From NCBI GenBank assembly GCA_900100245.1, contig FNEU01000003.1:62001-126000 (forward strand): 64,000 nt of DNA, read 5' to 3'. A model generated the notes under the pieces. The model worked only from the letters and a program-made list of their open reading frames with translations, was not told the origin of the DNA and made no database searches. Positions 26,110 to 34,118 of the stretch are shown here, piece by piece. Each line of letters begins with the position of its first letter. The first letter of the stretch is position 1. This stretch comes from Lachnospiraceae bacterium G41 (GTDB lineage Bacteria; Bacillota; Clostridia; Lachnospirales; Lachnospiraceae). The translations under genes and the position numbers were made by a program.

Positions 26110-27510
26110 ATGAAACAGGCGTTTAATCCGTATTTACCTTCATACGAATATGTTCCTGACGGCGAACCGCATGTGTTCGGCGACAGGGTTTATGTATACG
26201 GCTCACATGACAGATTCGGCGGACATTTCTTCTGCCAGAATGATTATGTGTGCTACTCTGCACCCGTCGACAACCTAAAAGACTGGAAATACGAAGGCGT
26301 TATATATACAAGAAAAGACGATCCTTTAAACGTAAAAGACAATATGTGCCTCTACGCACCCGATGTAACAAAGGGTCCGGACGGCAGATATTATCTTTAC
26401 TATGCGCTCGACAAGGTATCCAATATTTCCGTTGCGGTCTGCGACACACCTGCGGGCAAATATGAATTTTACGGATATGTTCATTACGAAGACGGCACGA
26501 AGCTTGGAGAAAACGGTGAAGAGCATCAGTTCGATCCCGCTGTAATCACGGAGGGAGACACCACATACCTCTATACAGGCGGAGTATGCGCATTCGGAGA
26601 CGCATCCGTTCACGGTTCAATGTGCACCGTGCTCGGCGCAGATATGCTCACCATAAAAGAAGCGCCCAAATTCGTGGTTCCTTCACCCGTATCGGCACTC
26701 GGAACAGACTATGAAAAACACGGATTTTTCGAGGCTTCATCCATCAGAAAATTTGACGGAAAATACTATTTCGTATATTCATCCGAGGTAATGCATGAAC
26801 TTTGCTATGCAACAAGCGATTATCCCGACAGAGATTTCAAATACGGAGGGGTTATCGTTTCAAACTGCGATATAGGTATTTCCACCTACAAAAAGGCGGA
26901 AGAACCCGCAGCATACGGCGCAAACAACCATGGCGGCCTCTGTGAGATAAACGGTAAAAGATACATCTTTTATCATCGTCAGACCAACAACGACTGGTAT
27001 GCACGTCAGGGCTGCGCAGAGGAGGTTAAATTCCTCGCAGACGGAAGCATTCCTCAGGTTGAAATCACTTCCTGTGGCTTAAACGGAGGTCCTCTTTCGG
27101 ATACCGAGGAATATCCTTCTTACATCGTATGCAACATGTATACAGACAAAGAAAGAATCCCTTATGTCGGCGGACATCACGTTCCCAGAGTAACTCAGGA
27201 CGGAAAAGACGGCGAAGAGTGTGTGGGATACATTTACAATATCGTTGAAAACACAACTCTGGGATTTAAATATTTTGATTTTAAGGGGGTAAAAGGCATC
27301 GAACTTGATGTATGCGGATACGGCAAAGGTGACTTTGAAGTACGCACAACTCCCGACGGTCCTGTTTATGCGAAGCTTGGTGTAGATTTTGAAACGGTAT
27401 GGGTTACCTATAAAGCAGAATGTAATATTCCCGACGGAGTATCGGCATTGTACCTTAAGTACACCGGCTTTGGGAATATGGGACTCAAATCCTTCAGATT
27501 TCTTCATTAA
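26110..27510 (+). CDS. Glycoside hydrolase family 43 (beta-xylosidase/arabinofuranosidase-like)
   Basis: A 466-residue GH43 enzyme. The five-bladed propeller covers about residues 1-330, with D17 (YVPDGEPHVFGD) as the likely base, D142 (QFDPAVI) as the pKa modulator and E208 (HGFFEASSIRK) as the likely acid. The last 120 residues form a CBM6-like beta-sandwich (GVKGIELDVCGYGKGDFEVRT). No signal peptide is seen, so it should cleave xylo- or arabino-oligosaccharides in the cytoplasm. It is translated from its own GGAAAGG site 17 bp after the esterase. A terminator follows. Confidence 0.88.
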   Translation: MKQAFNPYLPSYEYVPDGEPHVFGDRVYVYGSHDRFGGHFFCQNDYVCYSAPVDNLKDWKYEGVIYTRKDDPLNVKDNMCLYAPDVTKGPDGRYYLYYALDKVSNISVAVCDTPAGKYEFYGYVHYEDGTKLGENGEEHQFDPAVITEGDTTYLYTGGVCAFGDASVHGSMCTVLGADMLTIKEAPKFVVPSPVSALGTDYEKHGFFEASSIRKFDGKYYFVYSSEVMHELCYATSDYPDRDFKYGGVIVSNCDIGISTYKKAEEPAAYGANNHGGLCEINGKRYIFYHRQTNNDWYARQGCAEEVKFLADGSIPQVEITSCGLNGGPLSDTEEYPSYIVCNMYTDKERIPYVGGHHVPRVTQDGKDGEECVGYIYNIVENTTLGFKYFDFKGVKGIELDVCGYGKGDFEVRTTPDGPVYAKLGVDFETVWVTYKAECNIPDGVSALYLKYTGFGNMGLKSFRFLH

Positions 27511-27530
27511 ATTTTTTATACATCCCTTCG

Positions 27531-27559
27531 AAAAAGGACTGCGAGAGCGGTCCTTTTTT
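27531..27559 (+). terminator. Terminator of the esterase/GH43 operon
   Basis: AAAAAGGACTGC pairs with GCGGTCCTTTTT (one G-T pair) around a GAGA loop, ending in six T residues. Confidence 0.88.
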
Positions 27560-27665
27560 ATTCTTCTAAAAGAATAAAAATCACGACAAATGCCTAAAAA
27601 TAGGGATTTGTCCCGATAAAAGAAAGAATAATCACGAAAAATCTGAAAAAATTAAAAAATTATTC

Positions 27666-27694
27666 TTTACAAATGTCAAAAAATAACTTATAAT
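27666..27694 (+). promoter_or_regulatory. Promoter of the Tad pilus locus
   Basis: TTTACA (27666-27671), a 17-bp spacer and a perfect TATAAT (27689-27694). The predicted leader is about 105 nt and contains an imperfect hairpin (AAATTGGG with CCCCAAATTT, about 27724-27753), so leader-based control of the pilus operon is possible. Confidence 0.75.
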
Positions 27695-27808
27695 CATTTT
27701 CACCACTAAAAATTGAGACTCCTCAAATTGGGATAAATTCTCCCCAAATTTTCCTGATTTAAAATTACAACTGAATATAGTTAAAAATCATGAAAGGAGT
27801 ATAAAGAT

Positions 27809-28330
27809 ATTTTATTGATACTTTTTTTAATCGGCGCGACAGCGTTTGATTTTGGTACCGATAAAATCCCTAACTGGTACATTCTTTTAGCTTCATCGAT
27901 TCTTCTTACAACAAAAATCATTCAAGACAACGGGATTGATTTTTTCGGTACTTTTCTCTCGATTTTATTTCCCATTTTAGTTTTGTTTCCGCTTTTCGCA
28001 CTCGGATTCTTCGGGGCAGCGGATGTAAAACTCTTTGGAATGCTCGGAATTTGTTTTTCTTTCAAAGAGGTTATGCTAGTTTTTACAATTTCACTTTTTG
28101 CAGGTCTTGTTATTGGCATAATAAAGGCCGTTAAATACAAATCTTTCGGCGAAAGATTTAAGTATTTATTTAATTTTTCAAGAAACCTGCAGAGGAAAAT
28201 TTTAATGAAGGAAGAAGGTATTTTTGATGAATCTTACATGGATACCATCGACAAGGAATTGTTGAAAAAGGGAAAGATTCATTATTCGTTGCCCATACTA
28301 CTGGGGGTTATAGCAATAACTATATGTTAG
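27809..28330 (+). CDS. Prepilin peptidase, A24 family (TadV/CpaA-like), first copy
   Basis: A small membrane protease with five to six helices that cleaves Flp-type prepilins. The two catalytic aspartates fit D12 in FDFGTDKIPN and D70 in FGAADVKLFG (numbered from the TTG codon at 27815); the usual GxGD motif is here GAAD. There is no ATG start. AAAGGAG at 27793-27799 best fits an ATT codon at 27809, while the TTG at 27815 has a 15-bp spacing; both non-standard starts remain possible. The C-terminal 45 residues after the last loop are an extension with a further helix. First gene of the Tad locus; a second A24 peptidase is at 34972. Confidence 0.75.
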   Translation: MLLILFLIGATAFDFGTDKIPNWYILLASSILLTTKIIQDNGIDFFGTFLSILFPILVLFPLFALGFFGAADVKLFGMLGICFSFKEVMLVFTISLFAGLVIGIIKAVKYKSFGERFKYLFNFSRNLQRKILMKEEGIFDESYMDTIDKELLKKGKIHYSLPILLGVIAITIC

Positions 28331-28340
28331 GAGGATTTGT

Positions 28341-29315
28341 ATGAAGAAAAAGGTTCTAGGCTTATACGACTCTAACATTACATACATGGAAAAACTCTAT
28401 AAATATTTAGAGGATGACAGAAAAATAGGATTTTCAATTTGTGCTTTTACGAGCGAGGAAAAACTTACAGACTTTTTAGAGAAGGAAAAAATAGATTATT
28501 TAATCGCTTCGGAAGACAAAATTAAGAAAATCAAAGGGGTAGGCAAAACAATATACATTTACGAAGATGCACAGAATGACGGTATTTTCAGATACAGTCC
28601 CGGGGATGAGGTAGTCGACAGACTTATAGAAATCATCGGATCGGGCGAAGCTGATATCTGCAATCCGACAGCTTGTAAAACAAAGTATATTGGTGTTTTT
28701 TCACCTGTAGCACGTTCTATGAAAACCTCATTTTGTACGGTACTTGGGCAAATGCTTGCAAAGAAATACAGGGTATTGTACTTGAATTTCGAAAGTTTTT
28801 CGGGAATGTCGGTAAGTGAACAATTTGGAAGAAGAGGGGATCTTTCAGATGTTCTTTACTATTTCAAAAATATCAGACAGGAATTCATATCGAAATTCAA
28901 AAACAGTATCGTTAGTTACAATGGGCTGGATATGATAAAACCTGCATATTATTATCTGGATTTGTCATATATTACGCCGGATATATGGGATGAATTTCTT
29001 TCAGAACTGTCAGCCATGAACGAATACGACTATATCATCATGGACTTATCGGACTATCTTCAGGGACTATTCGATTCTTTTCTTTCCAGATGTTCCATAG
29101 TTTACACCATGACGGCGAACGATTCTCGGGCGCAAAGTAAAATCTTTCATTATGAACAGATTCTGAATGAATATAACCACGAGGATATCCTGAAAAAAAC
29201 AAAGAAATTTGTGATCCCGACGATTAAAAATCTGCCGGGTGAAATTGACAGGCTGCTGTATACGGAACTGACGGACTACGTAAGGAAGGAAACCGCTTCG
29301 GAGTTTAAATGGTAA
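28341..29315 (+). CDS. TadZ/CpaE-like pilus assembly ATPase
   Basis: A 324-residue two-domain protein. Residues 1-100 look like a receiver-like domain without a clear phosphorylation pocket; residues 113-324 are a MinD/ParA-like domain. The deviant Walker A loop reads SPVARSMKTS (121-130), with the expected K128-T129 but lacking the usual glycines, so ATP binding may be altered. EYDYIIMDLSD (residues 234-244) is the Walker B-like strand. TadZ proteins place the Tad secretion machine at the cell pole. GGAGG precedes the ATG and the gene lies 10 bp after the peptidase. Confidence 0.82.
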   Translation: MKKKVLGLYDSNITYMEKLYKYLEDDRKIGFSICAFTSEEKLTDFLEKEKIDYLIASEDKIKKIKGVGKTIYIYEDAQNDGIFRYSPGDEVVDRLIEIIGSGEADICNPTACKTKYIGVFSPVARSMKTSFCTVLGQMLAKKYRVLYLNFESFSGMSVSEQFGRRGDLSDVLYYFKNIRQEFISKFKNSIVSYNGLDMIKPAYYYLDLSYITPDIWDEFLSELSAMNEYDYIIMDLSDYLQGLFDSFLSRCSIVYTMTANDSRAQSKIFHYEQILNEYNHEDILKKTKKFVIPTIKNLPGEIDRLLYTELTDYVRKETASEFKW

Positions 29316-29330
29316 TAAACGGAGGTAAAA

Positions 29331-30542
29331 ATGATTGATGGGAAAGAGACCGAAAGGCTTATTGCCATTGTACGAAGTGAGATAGATCTTTCATCGGATC
29401 CAAGTGAAGACGAAGTCAAGGTTTTAATATCGCAAACGGTCTACAGGGAAACTTTTGAAAAAAACTTTTCTTATAAAGACAGAGACACTCTGGTAAAAAT
29501 CATATTTGATTCCATCAGGAAACTGGATATTTTACAGGAACTCATAGAAGATGAGGAAATCTCGGAAATAATGGTAAACGGATATGACAGAATATTTGTC
29601 GAAAAAAGAGGAAGTATTTTCGAGTGGCCCAAAAAGTTTGCATCAAAAGAAAAGCTTGATGACGTAATACAGCAAATAGTATCCTCCTGCAATAGGGCCG
29701 TAAATGAAAGCGAGCCCATTGTAGATGCCAGGCTGCCCGGGGGAGAGAGAGTAAATATTGTGCTCTCTCCGCCGGCGGTCATTGGTCCGATAATGACCAT
29801 CAGACGTTTTCCAAAAGAAGTATTTACGATGGAAAAACTGGTGGATAACGGAAGCATCAGCGCGGAAGCAGCAGAGTTTTTAAAAGCTGCTGTCAAATCG
29901 GGATATAACTGTTTTGTATCTGGAGGGACATCCAGCGGAAAAACAACTCTTTTAAATGTTTTATCCGAGTTTATTCCCAAAGGGGAAAGAGTGATAACCA
30001 TCGAAGATTCTGCAGAACTTCAGATAAATTCGGTGGATAATCTGGTAAGGCTGGAAACCCGAAATTCAAATTCTTCGGGATGCGAGGCAATTACCATTAA
30101 AGATTTGATTAAAACCGCCCTCAGAATGAGACCTGACTGGGTAATAGTCGGAGAGGTCCGAGGAGCGGAAGTGGCAGATATGCTTCAGGCAATGAATACG
30201 GGGCATTTCAGTATGTCGACGGGACATGCCAACAGCTCCAAAGATATGATTACACGACTTGAAGCAATGTATCTTCAGAATGCGGAAATACCTCTTGAAT
30301 CCATTAGACGACAAATTGCTTCAGGTATAGACATTATGATTCATCTTGAAAGAGGAGAGAACGGAATAAGAAGGGTTACGGAGATAAGTGAAGTTACATT
30401 TGATGAAGACAAAAGCATTGTTTTAAGGAAAATATTTGATACAGAATTTATGGGTTCAAAGTATGTATTAAATAAAGTCGGAGAACTCAAGGATACTTAC
30501 AAAATGGAAAAAAGAAATGAGATACGACAAATACAAACTTAG
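29331..30542 (+). CDS. tadA: TadA/CpaF family pilus secretion ATPase
   Basis: A 403-residue VirB11/CpaF-type ATPase that drives Flp pilus export from the cytoplasmic face. The N-terminal domain (1-170) includes EEISEIMVNGYDRIFVEK; the catalytic domain has Walker A SGGTSSGKTT (197-206), the Asp-box region VITIEDSAEL, the Walker B-like VIVGEVRG (271-278) and the His box HFSMSTGHA (292-300). All key residues are intact. It overlaps the TadB gene by 26 bp, implying coupled translation. AACGGAGG precedes the start. Confidence 0.93.
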   Translation: MIDGKETERLIAIVRSEIDLSSDPSEDEVKVLISQTVYRETFEKNFSYKDRDTLVKIIFDSIRKLDILQELIEDEEISEIMVNGYDRIFVEKRGSIFEWPKKFASKEKLDDVIQQIVSSCNRAVNESEPIVDARLPGGERVNIVLSPPAVIGPIMTIRRFPKEVFTMEKLVDNGSISAEAAEFLKAAVKSGYNCFVSGGTSSGKTTLLNVLSEFIPKGERVITIEDSAELQINSVDNLVRLETRNSNSSGCEAITIKDLIKTALRMRPDWVIVGEVRGAEVADMLQAMNTGHFSMSTGHANSSKDMITRLEAMYLQNAEIPLESIRRQIASGIDIMIHLERGENGIRRVTEISEVTFDEDKSIVLRKIFDTEFMGSKYVLNKVGELKDTYKMEKRNEIRQIQT

Positions 30543-31254
30543 TTTAAAAGAATTAATTTTAGGTATTTTAATCTGGGCAGTGGCATCTGTTATACTTTCA
30601 TATTTCTTTTACAGATCTATTATTGCATGTTTTATAATTTTTATTTTCTTTCCGGTATTTTTGATATTTGTAAAAAAATATCTTTTGGAAAAAAGAAAAT
30701 GGAAAATGACACTTGAGTTTAAGGAAATGATACGTATAATCGCCGTTAATTTGCAGGCGGGCAGCTCTGCGGAAAATGCCTTCAGAAGCGCATATCGGGA
30801 AATAAGATATATGTTTGGCGAAAAATCTTTTATGACAAAGGAATGCGAAGCCATTGTCAGGGGACTTGAGAATAACCTCGTTTTGGAAAATCTTTTGGCT
30901 TCTTTTGGGGAACGAAGCTGTATTGAGGAAATAAAAGATTTTTCCGAGGTTTTCTCCATCGCCAAACGAAGCGGAGGAAATTTAAAAGAGATTATAGCTG
31001 ATACAACAGATGTTATAGATACAAAGATAGAGATGAAAAGGGAGTTTAGGACATTAATTTCTTCTAAAAGATTTGAACACAGACTTATGTGCATAATTCC
31101 GTTCGTTATTCTTGGCTACATAGGAACGACAAGCCCGGGATATTTTGACAATCTGTATGGGAATATGCGTGGAGTTGTAATTATGACAGCCTGCCTTTTT
31201 GTATATTTGGGAGCTTTCTTATGGGGAGAAAAAATAGCGGACATAAAAGCATAA
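30517..31254 (+). CDS. tadB: TadB-like pilus assembly inner-membrane protein
   Basis: A 245-residue membrane protein with two N-terminal helices (about 12-55), a cytoplasmic T2SSF-like helical domain containing LQAGSSAENAFRSAY and AKRSGGNLKEII, and two C-terminal helices. This is the TadB/GspF pattern: a platform protein beside the TadA ATPase. It is shorter than typical TadB by lacking a long N-terminal part. Its start lies 26 bp inside tadA and its end overlaps the TadC-like gene by 34 bp, both signs of tight coupling. Confidence 0.85.
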   Translation: MRYDKYKLSLKELILGILIWAVASVILSYFFYRSIIACFIIFIFFPVFLIFVKKYLLEKRKWKMTLEFKEMIRIIAVNLQAGSSAENAFRSAYREIRYMFGEKSFMTKECEAIVRGLENNLVLENLLASFGERSCIEEIKDFSEVFSIAKRSGGNLKEIIADTTDVIDTKIEMKREFRTLISSKRFEHRLMCIIPFVILGYIGTTSPGYFDNLYGNMRGVVIMTACLFVYLGAFLWGEKIADIKA

Positions 31255-32444
31255 ATAAAAAGAATATAAAAACAGCAGGAATTGTAATTCTTTTAGGAGT
31301 GTTTTTAACAATCGTTCTTTTGTTAAAAAGCGGGAGAGATACGACTGATACAGATGTTCTTATCAGAGAAGAAAACGGTAAAAACCAAAATATCAGACTT
31401 GTGGCAGAAAGTGAATACGGGGAAGAAGATATCGAAATAGAACTTCTTTCAAGAACTTATTCTGAAACTGAAATCGAAAATATGAAAACAGATTTCCTGG
31501 ATGAATTAAGATTCAGTATTCTTTCCGGAAACAGTTCTTTTGAAGAGATATACGAAAATCTGTCATTTCCGGAAGCAGTGGAAGGTTATCCTTTTACATT
31601 AAGTTACAGAGTCAGGCCCAGGGGAATATTGGATTCGTCGGGAGCGATAATAAACGATGTTGACGAGGAAACACCGATAGAACTGGAAATAACATATTCG
31701 CTGGATAATTTTGAAGAAAAGGAAATTATAGAAGGAATTATACTGCCGCAACAAAAGAGTGAGGAAGAATTATTTGCGAAGAAGCTCAGAGATTATATCG
31801 AAGGAGAAAATGAAAATAACCGAAACAGCAAAACCATTATTCTTCCGACACAAATAAACGGTGTAAACGTTAAATGGAGTAAAAAGAAGAGTTCAAAAGT
31901 CCCGGCAATTATTGTTTTAACAGTAGTATGTGCCGGTTTTGTGCTTTTTAAGGACCGAATTTTATCCGGAGAAAATGAGAAAAAAAGGAGAGAAAAAATA
32001 ATCCTGGAGTATCCGGATTTTGCGGTCAAATATGCTTTATTAAACGAAGCGGGTCTTACGCACAGGCAGATTGTGGATAGGCTTGGCTCGGAATATGAAA
32101 AAAAGAAAAAAGACAGTCCGATCTACGAGGAAATATATAAAGTCAGTATTGATGTGAAAGGAGGAGTACCTTTAACGGATGCTCTGGAAAGCATGTCAAA
32201 AAACTGCGGAGTAAGAGAAATTACATTTTTTGTCGGGCTGATAAACAGAAACATAAAAAAGGGTGGCAGAGAAATATCTGCCGAATTAAGAAAAGCGGCG
32301 GATGAGAGCAGTAGCGAAAAAAGAGAGAAGATACGAAGAAAAGCCGAAACTGCCGGAACAAGACTTTTAATACCGATGGTTTTTCTTTTAATAATAGTGT
32401 TTGCATTGATTATGATTCCGGCATTCGATAGTTTTTCGTTCTAA
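31221..32444 (+). CDS. TadC-like membrane protein with an N-terminal extracytoplasmic domain
   Basis: A 407-residue protein. A short basic N-terminus and one helix (18-36) lead into about 185 acidic residues (40-225) that should lie outside the membrane. A second helix (226-243), a cytoplasmic helical T2SSF-like domain (about 255-380, with VSIDVKGGVPLTDALESMSK) and a last helix (381-400) follow. The C-terminal half matches TadC; the N-terminal half has no domain I recognise and lengthens the protein beyond usual TadC. GGGAG lies before the ATG. Fusion to a sensing or subunit-contacting domain is possible. Confidence 0.75.
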   Translation: MGRKNSGHKSINKKNIKTAGIVILLGVFLTIVLLLKSGRDTTDTDVLIREENGKNQNIRLVAESEYGEEDIEIELLSRTYSETEIENMKTDFLDELRFSILSGNSSFEEIYENLSFPEAVEGYPFTLSYRVRPRGILDSSGAIINDVDEETPIELEITYSLDNFEEKEIIEGIILPQQKSEEELFAKKLRDYIEGENENNRNSKTIILPTQINGVNVKWSKKKSSKVPAIIVLTVVCAGFVLFKDRILSGENEKKRREKIILEYPDFAVKYALLNEAGLTHRQIVDRLGSEYEKKKKDSPIYEEIYKVSIDVKGGVPLTDALESMSKNCGVREITFFVGLINRNIKKGGREISAELRKAADESSSEKREKIRRKAETAGTRLLIPMVFLLIIVFALIMIPAFDSFSF

Positions 32445-32467
32445 AAAATGCGAAAGGAGGAAAAACA

Positions 32468-32650
32468 ATGAAATCTGCACTTGGACTTATAAAAAGATTT
32501 GCATATGATGAGACCGGATTAAGCACTGTCGAAGTAATTCTGATTTTGGTTGTACTGGTAACGTTGGTAATTATTTTCAGAGAAGAGATGATTGATATTG
32601 TTGAAGATGTTTTTAAAGCAATTACAGATAAAATTAAAAAAATCACATAG
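32468..32650 (+). CDS. flp: Flp-type (type IVb) major prepilin
   Basis: A 60-residue prepilin. The leader MKSALGLIKRFAYDETG ends in Gly, followed by LSTVEV with the conserved Glu at +5, then a 17-residue hydrophobic stretch (ILILVVLVTLVIIF) and a charged tail. Cleavage after G17 by the A24 peptidases would give a mature pilin of about 43 residues, which is normal for Flp. AAAGGAGG is a very strong ribosome binding site, matching the need for high expression. The gene overlaps the start of the DUF5702 frame. Confidence 0.9.
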   Translation: MKSALGLIKRFAYDETGLSTVEVILILVVLVTLVIIFREEMIDIVEDVFKAITDKIKKIT

Positions 32651-34088
32651 CCCCGAGGGTGAAATATCGATATATCTCAGTCTTGTATTTACGCTGATAA
32701 TATCATTGCTTTTAACAGTTATATCAGCAGCGAGAGGGGCAGCGCTCCAGGTGGTGTATGAATGTGCCGTGGAGAGTGCGCTTCTCTCGGTTTTTGGAGA
32801 ATACAACCGGGAACTGTTGGACAGATATGATGTGTTTTTTATCGATTTATCGTATCTTTCGAACAGTCCGGATCCTCAAAATCTTGAAATAAAACTGAAT
32901 GAGTATTTTGAAGATAATTTTCATCCCGAAAACGGAACGTCTTTATTGTTTTATTCGGATTTTCTTGATGTTACAAATACTAATGTTTCTTTAACCGAAT
33001 ATGAACTTGCAACGGACAGTTATGGAGAACCTTTTAAGAAACAGGTTGTTGAATATATGTCCAATCTGGTTGGCGTAAATGATGTAAAAGATATGACAAA
33101 TCTTATCAGTGTATGGGATTCATACAGTCTTGATACGGAAAAGTTTCCAGAGATGCAGGAAAAAGCAGTCGAGAGCTTTACTTCATCAGATGAGGACAAC
33201 TGGGAACAGACGGTAATAAAGGATAAATTCAGAACATTTATTATGTATGATGAGCATGCGCTAATCTTGATGGGAATGGATTTTTTTAAACTCTCCTTTG
33301 AGACAATTTCCGTATCGGACACACTCCTTCATCGGGATAAAGAAAAAGGAATCGGCGATATGAGAGAGCATGATTTTGATCCGACCGAGAACATCTTTTT
33401 TATTGAGTACATAATGAGCAAAATGGGGAATTATCTTGACCAAAGAGAAGATACGAAGCTTAAGTACGAAGCAGAATATATCGTCTTTGGGCAGGGAGCG
33501 GACATTATGAATATGGAATGTATGGTTCAGAATTTGTTTAATGTAAGAGCACTGGAGGATTACATTTCTTTAAATCTTGCTACCGATAAAGTGGATGCGG
33601 TCAGGCCGATAGGAGAAGTGCTCGAGCCTGTTACTGAAATACCGGAACCTGTCATTACTCAGACAATTCTGCTTATATGGGCGATGGCGGAAGCGGTAAC
33701 TGATGTCAGAGAATTAATAAAAGGAGAGAGAGTTCCGTTAATAAAGACATCAGAACAGATAAATGTAAGTATAGAAGGACTAATTAATCTTATCGGGGAA
33801 GAAGTTGAACTTGACGGTGAAGTTACGGAAGCACCTGTCAGTGAAAACGGAATTCCAAATATAACCGTAGGGTATTCGGATTATTTACGAGTTTTTTTGT
33901 ATGCACTTCCTTCGGTGTTTAAGGTATACCGGACGATGGATATGATTGAACAGGATTTGAGGATATCCGGAACAGGAAATGAGTTTTTCAGATTTGATGT
34001 ATGTGCGGATAAAGTTAAGGCTGTATTCAGCGTTGAGACGGGATTTGACTATCGGTTTGTCGGTGAAAAAAAGTATTCATATTTCTAA
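32607..34088 (+). CDS. DUF5702 domain protein of the Tad locus
   Basis: About 493 residues: one N-terminal helix (ISIYLSLVFTLIISLLLTVISAARG) that looks like a TadE/TadG-type pseudopilin anchor, then a large acidic extracytoplasmic region rich in Asp/Glu. It fits the DUF5702 proteins found in clostridial Tad loci; function unknown, but a minor pilin or pilus-tip role is likely. The start is unclear. The frame has no Met or Val codon between the flp stop and the membrane helix, so it must begin inside flp; the ATG at 32607 is used, without a good ribosome binding site. TTG codons at 32592-32601 are alternatives. Confidence 0.75.
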   Translation: MFLKQLQIKLKKSHSPEGEISIYLSLVFTLIISLLLTVISAARGAALQVVYECAVESALLSVFGEYNRELLDRYDVFFIDLSYLSNSPDPQNLEIKLNEYFEDNFHPENGTSLLFYSDFLDVTNTNVSLTEYELATDSYGEPFKKQVVEYMSNLVGVNDVKDMTNLISVWDSYSLDTEKFPEMQEKAVESFTSSDEDNWEQTVIKDKFRTFIMYDEHALILMGMDFFKLSFETISVSDTLLHRDKEKGIGDMREHDFDPTENIFFIEYIMSKMGNYLDQREDTKLKYEAEYIVFGQGADIMNMECMVQNLFNVRALEDYISLNLATDKVDAVRPIGEVLEPVTEIPEPVITQTILLIWAMAEAVTDVRELIKGERVPLIKTSEQINVSIEGLINLIGEEVELDGEVTEAPVSENGIPNITVGYSDYLRVFLYALPSVFKVYRTMDMIEQDLRISGTGNEFFRFDVCADKVKAVFSVETGFDYRFVGEKKYSYF

Positions 34089-34118
34089 TCATAAAAGAAA
34101 TTCTGGGAGGAAGGACGG

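Noticed and set aside
27598-27620. Small GGGA/TCCC hairpin upstream of the Tad promoter
   Set aside because: It is too short and lies before the promoter, so it is not part of the Tad mRNA and not a convincing operator.
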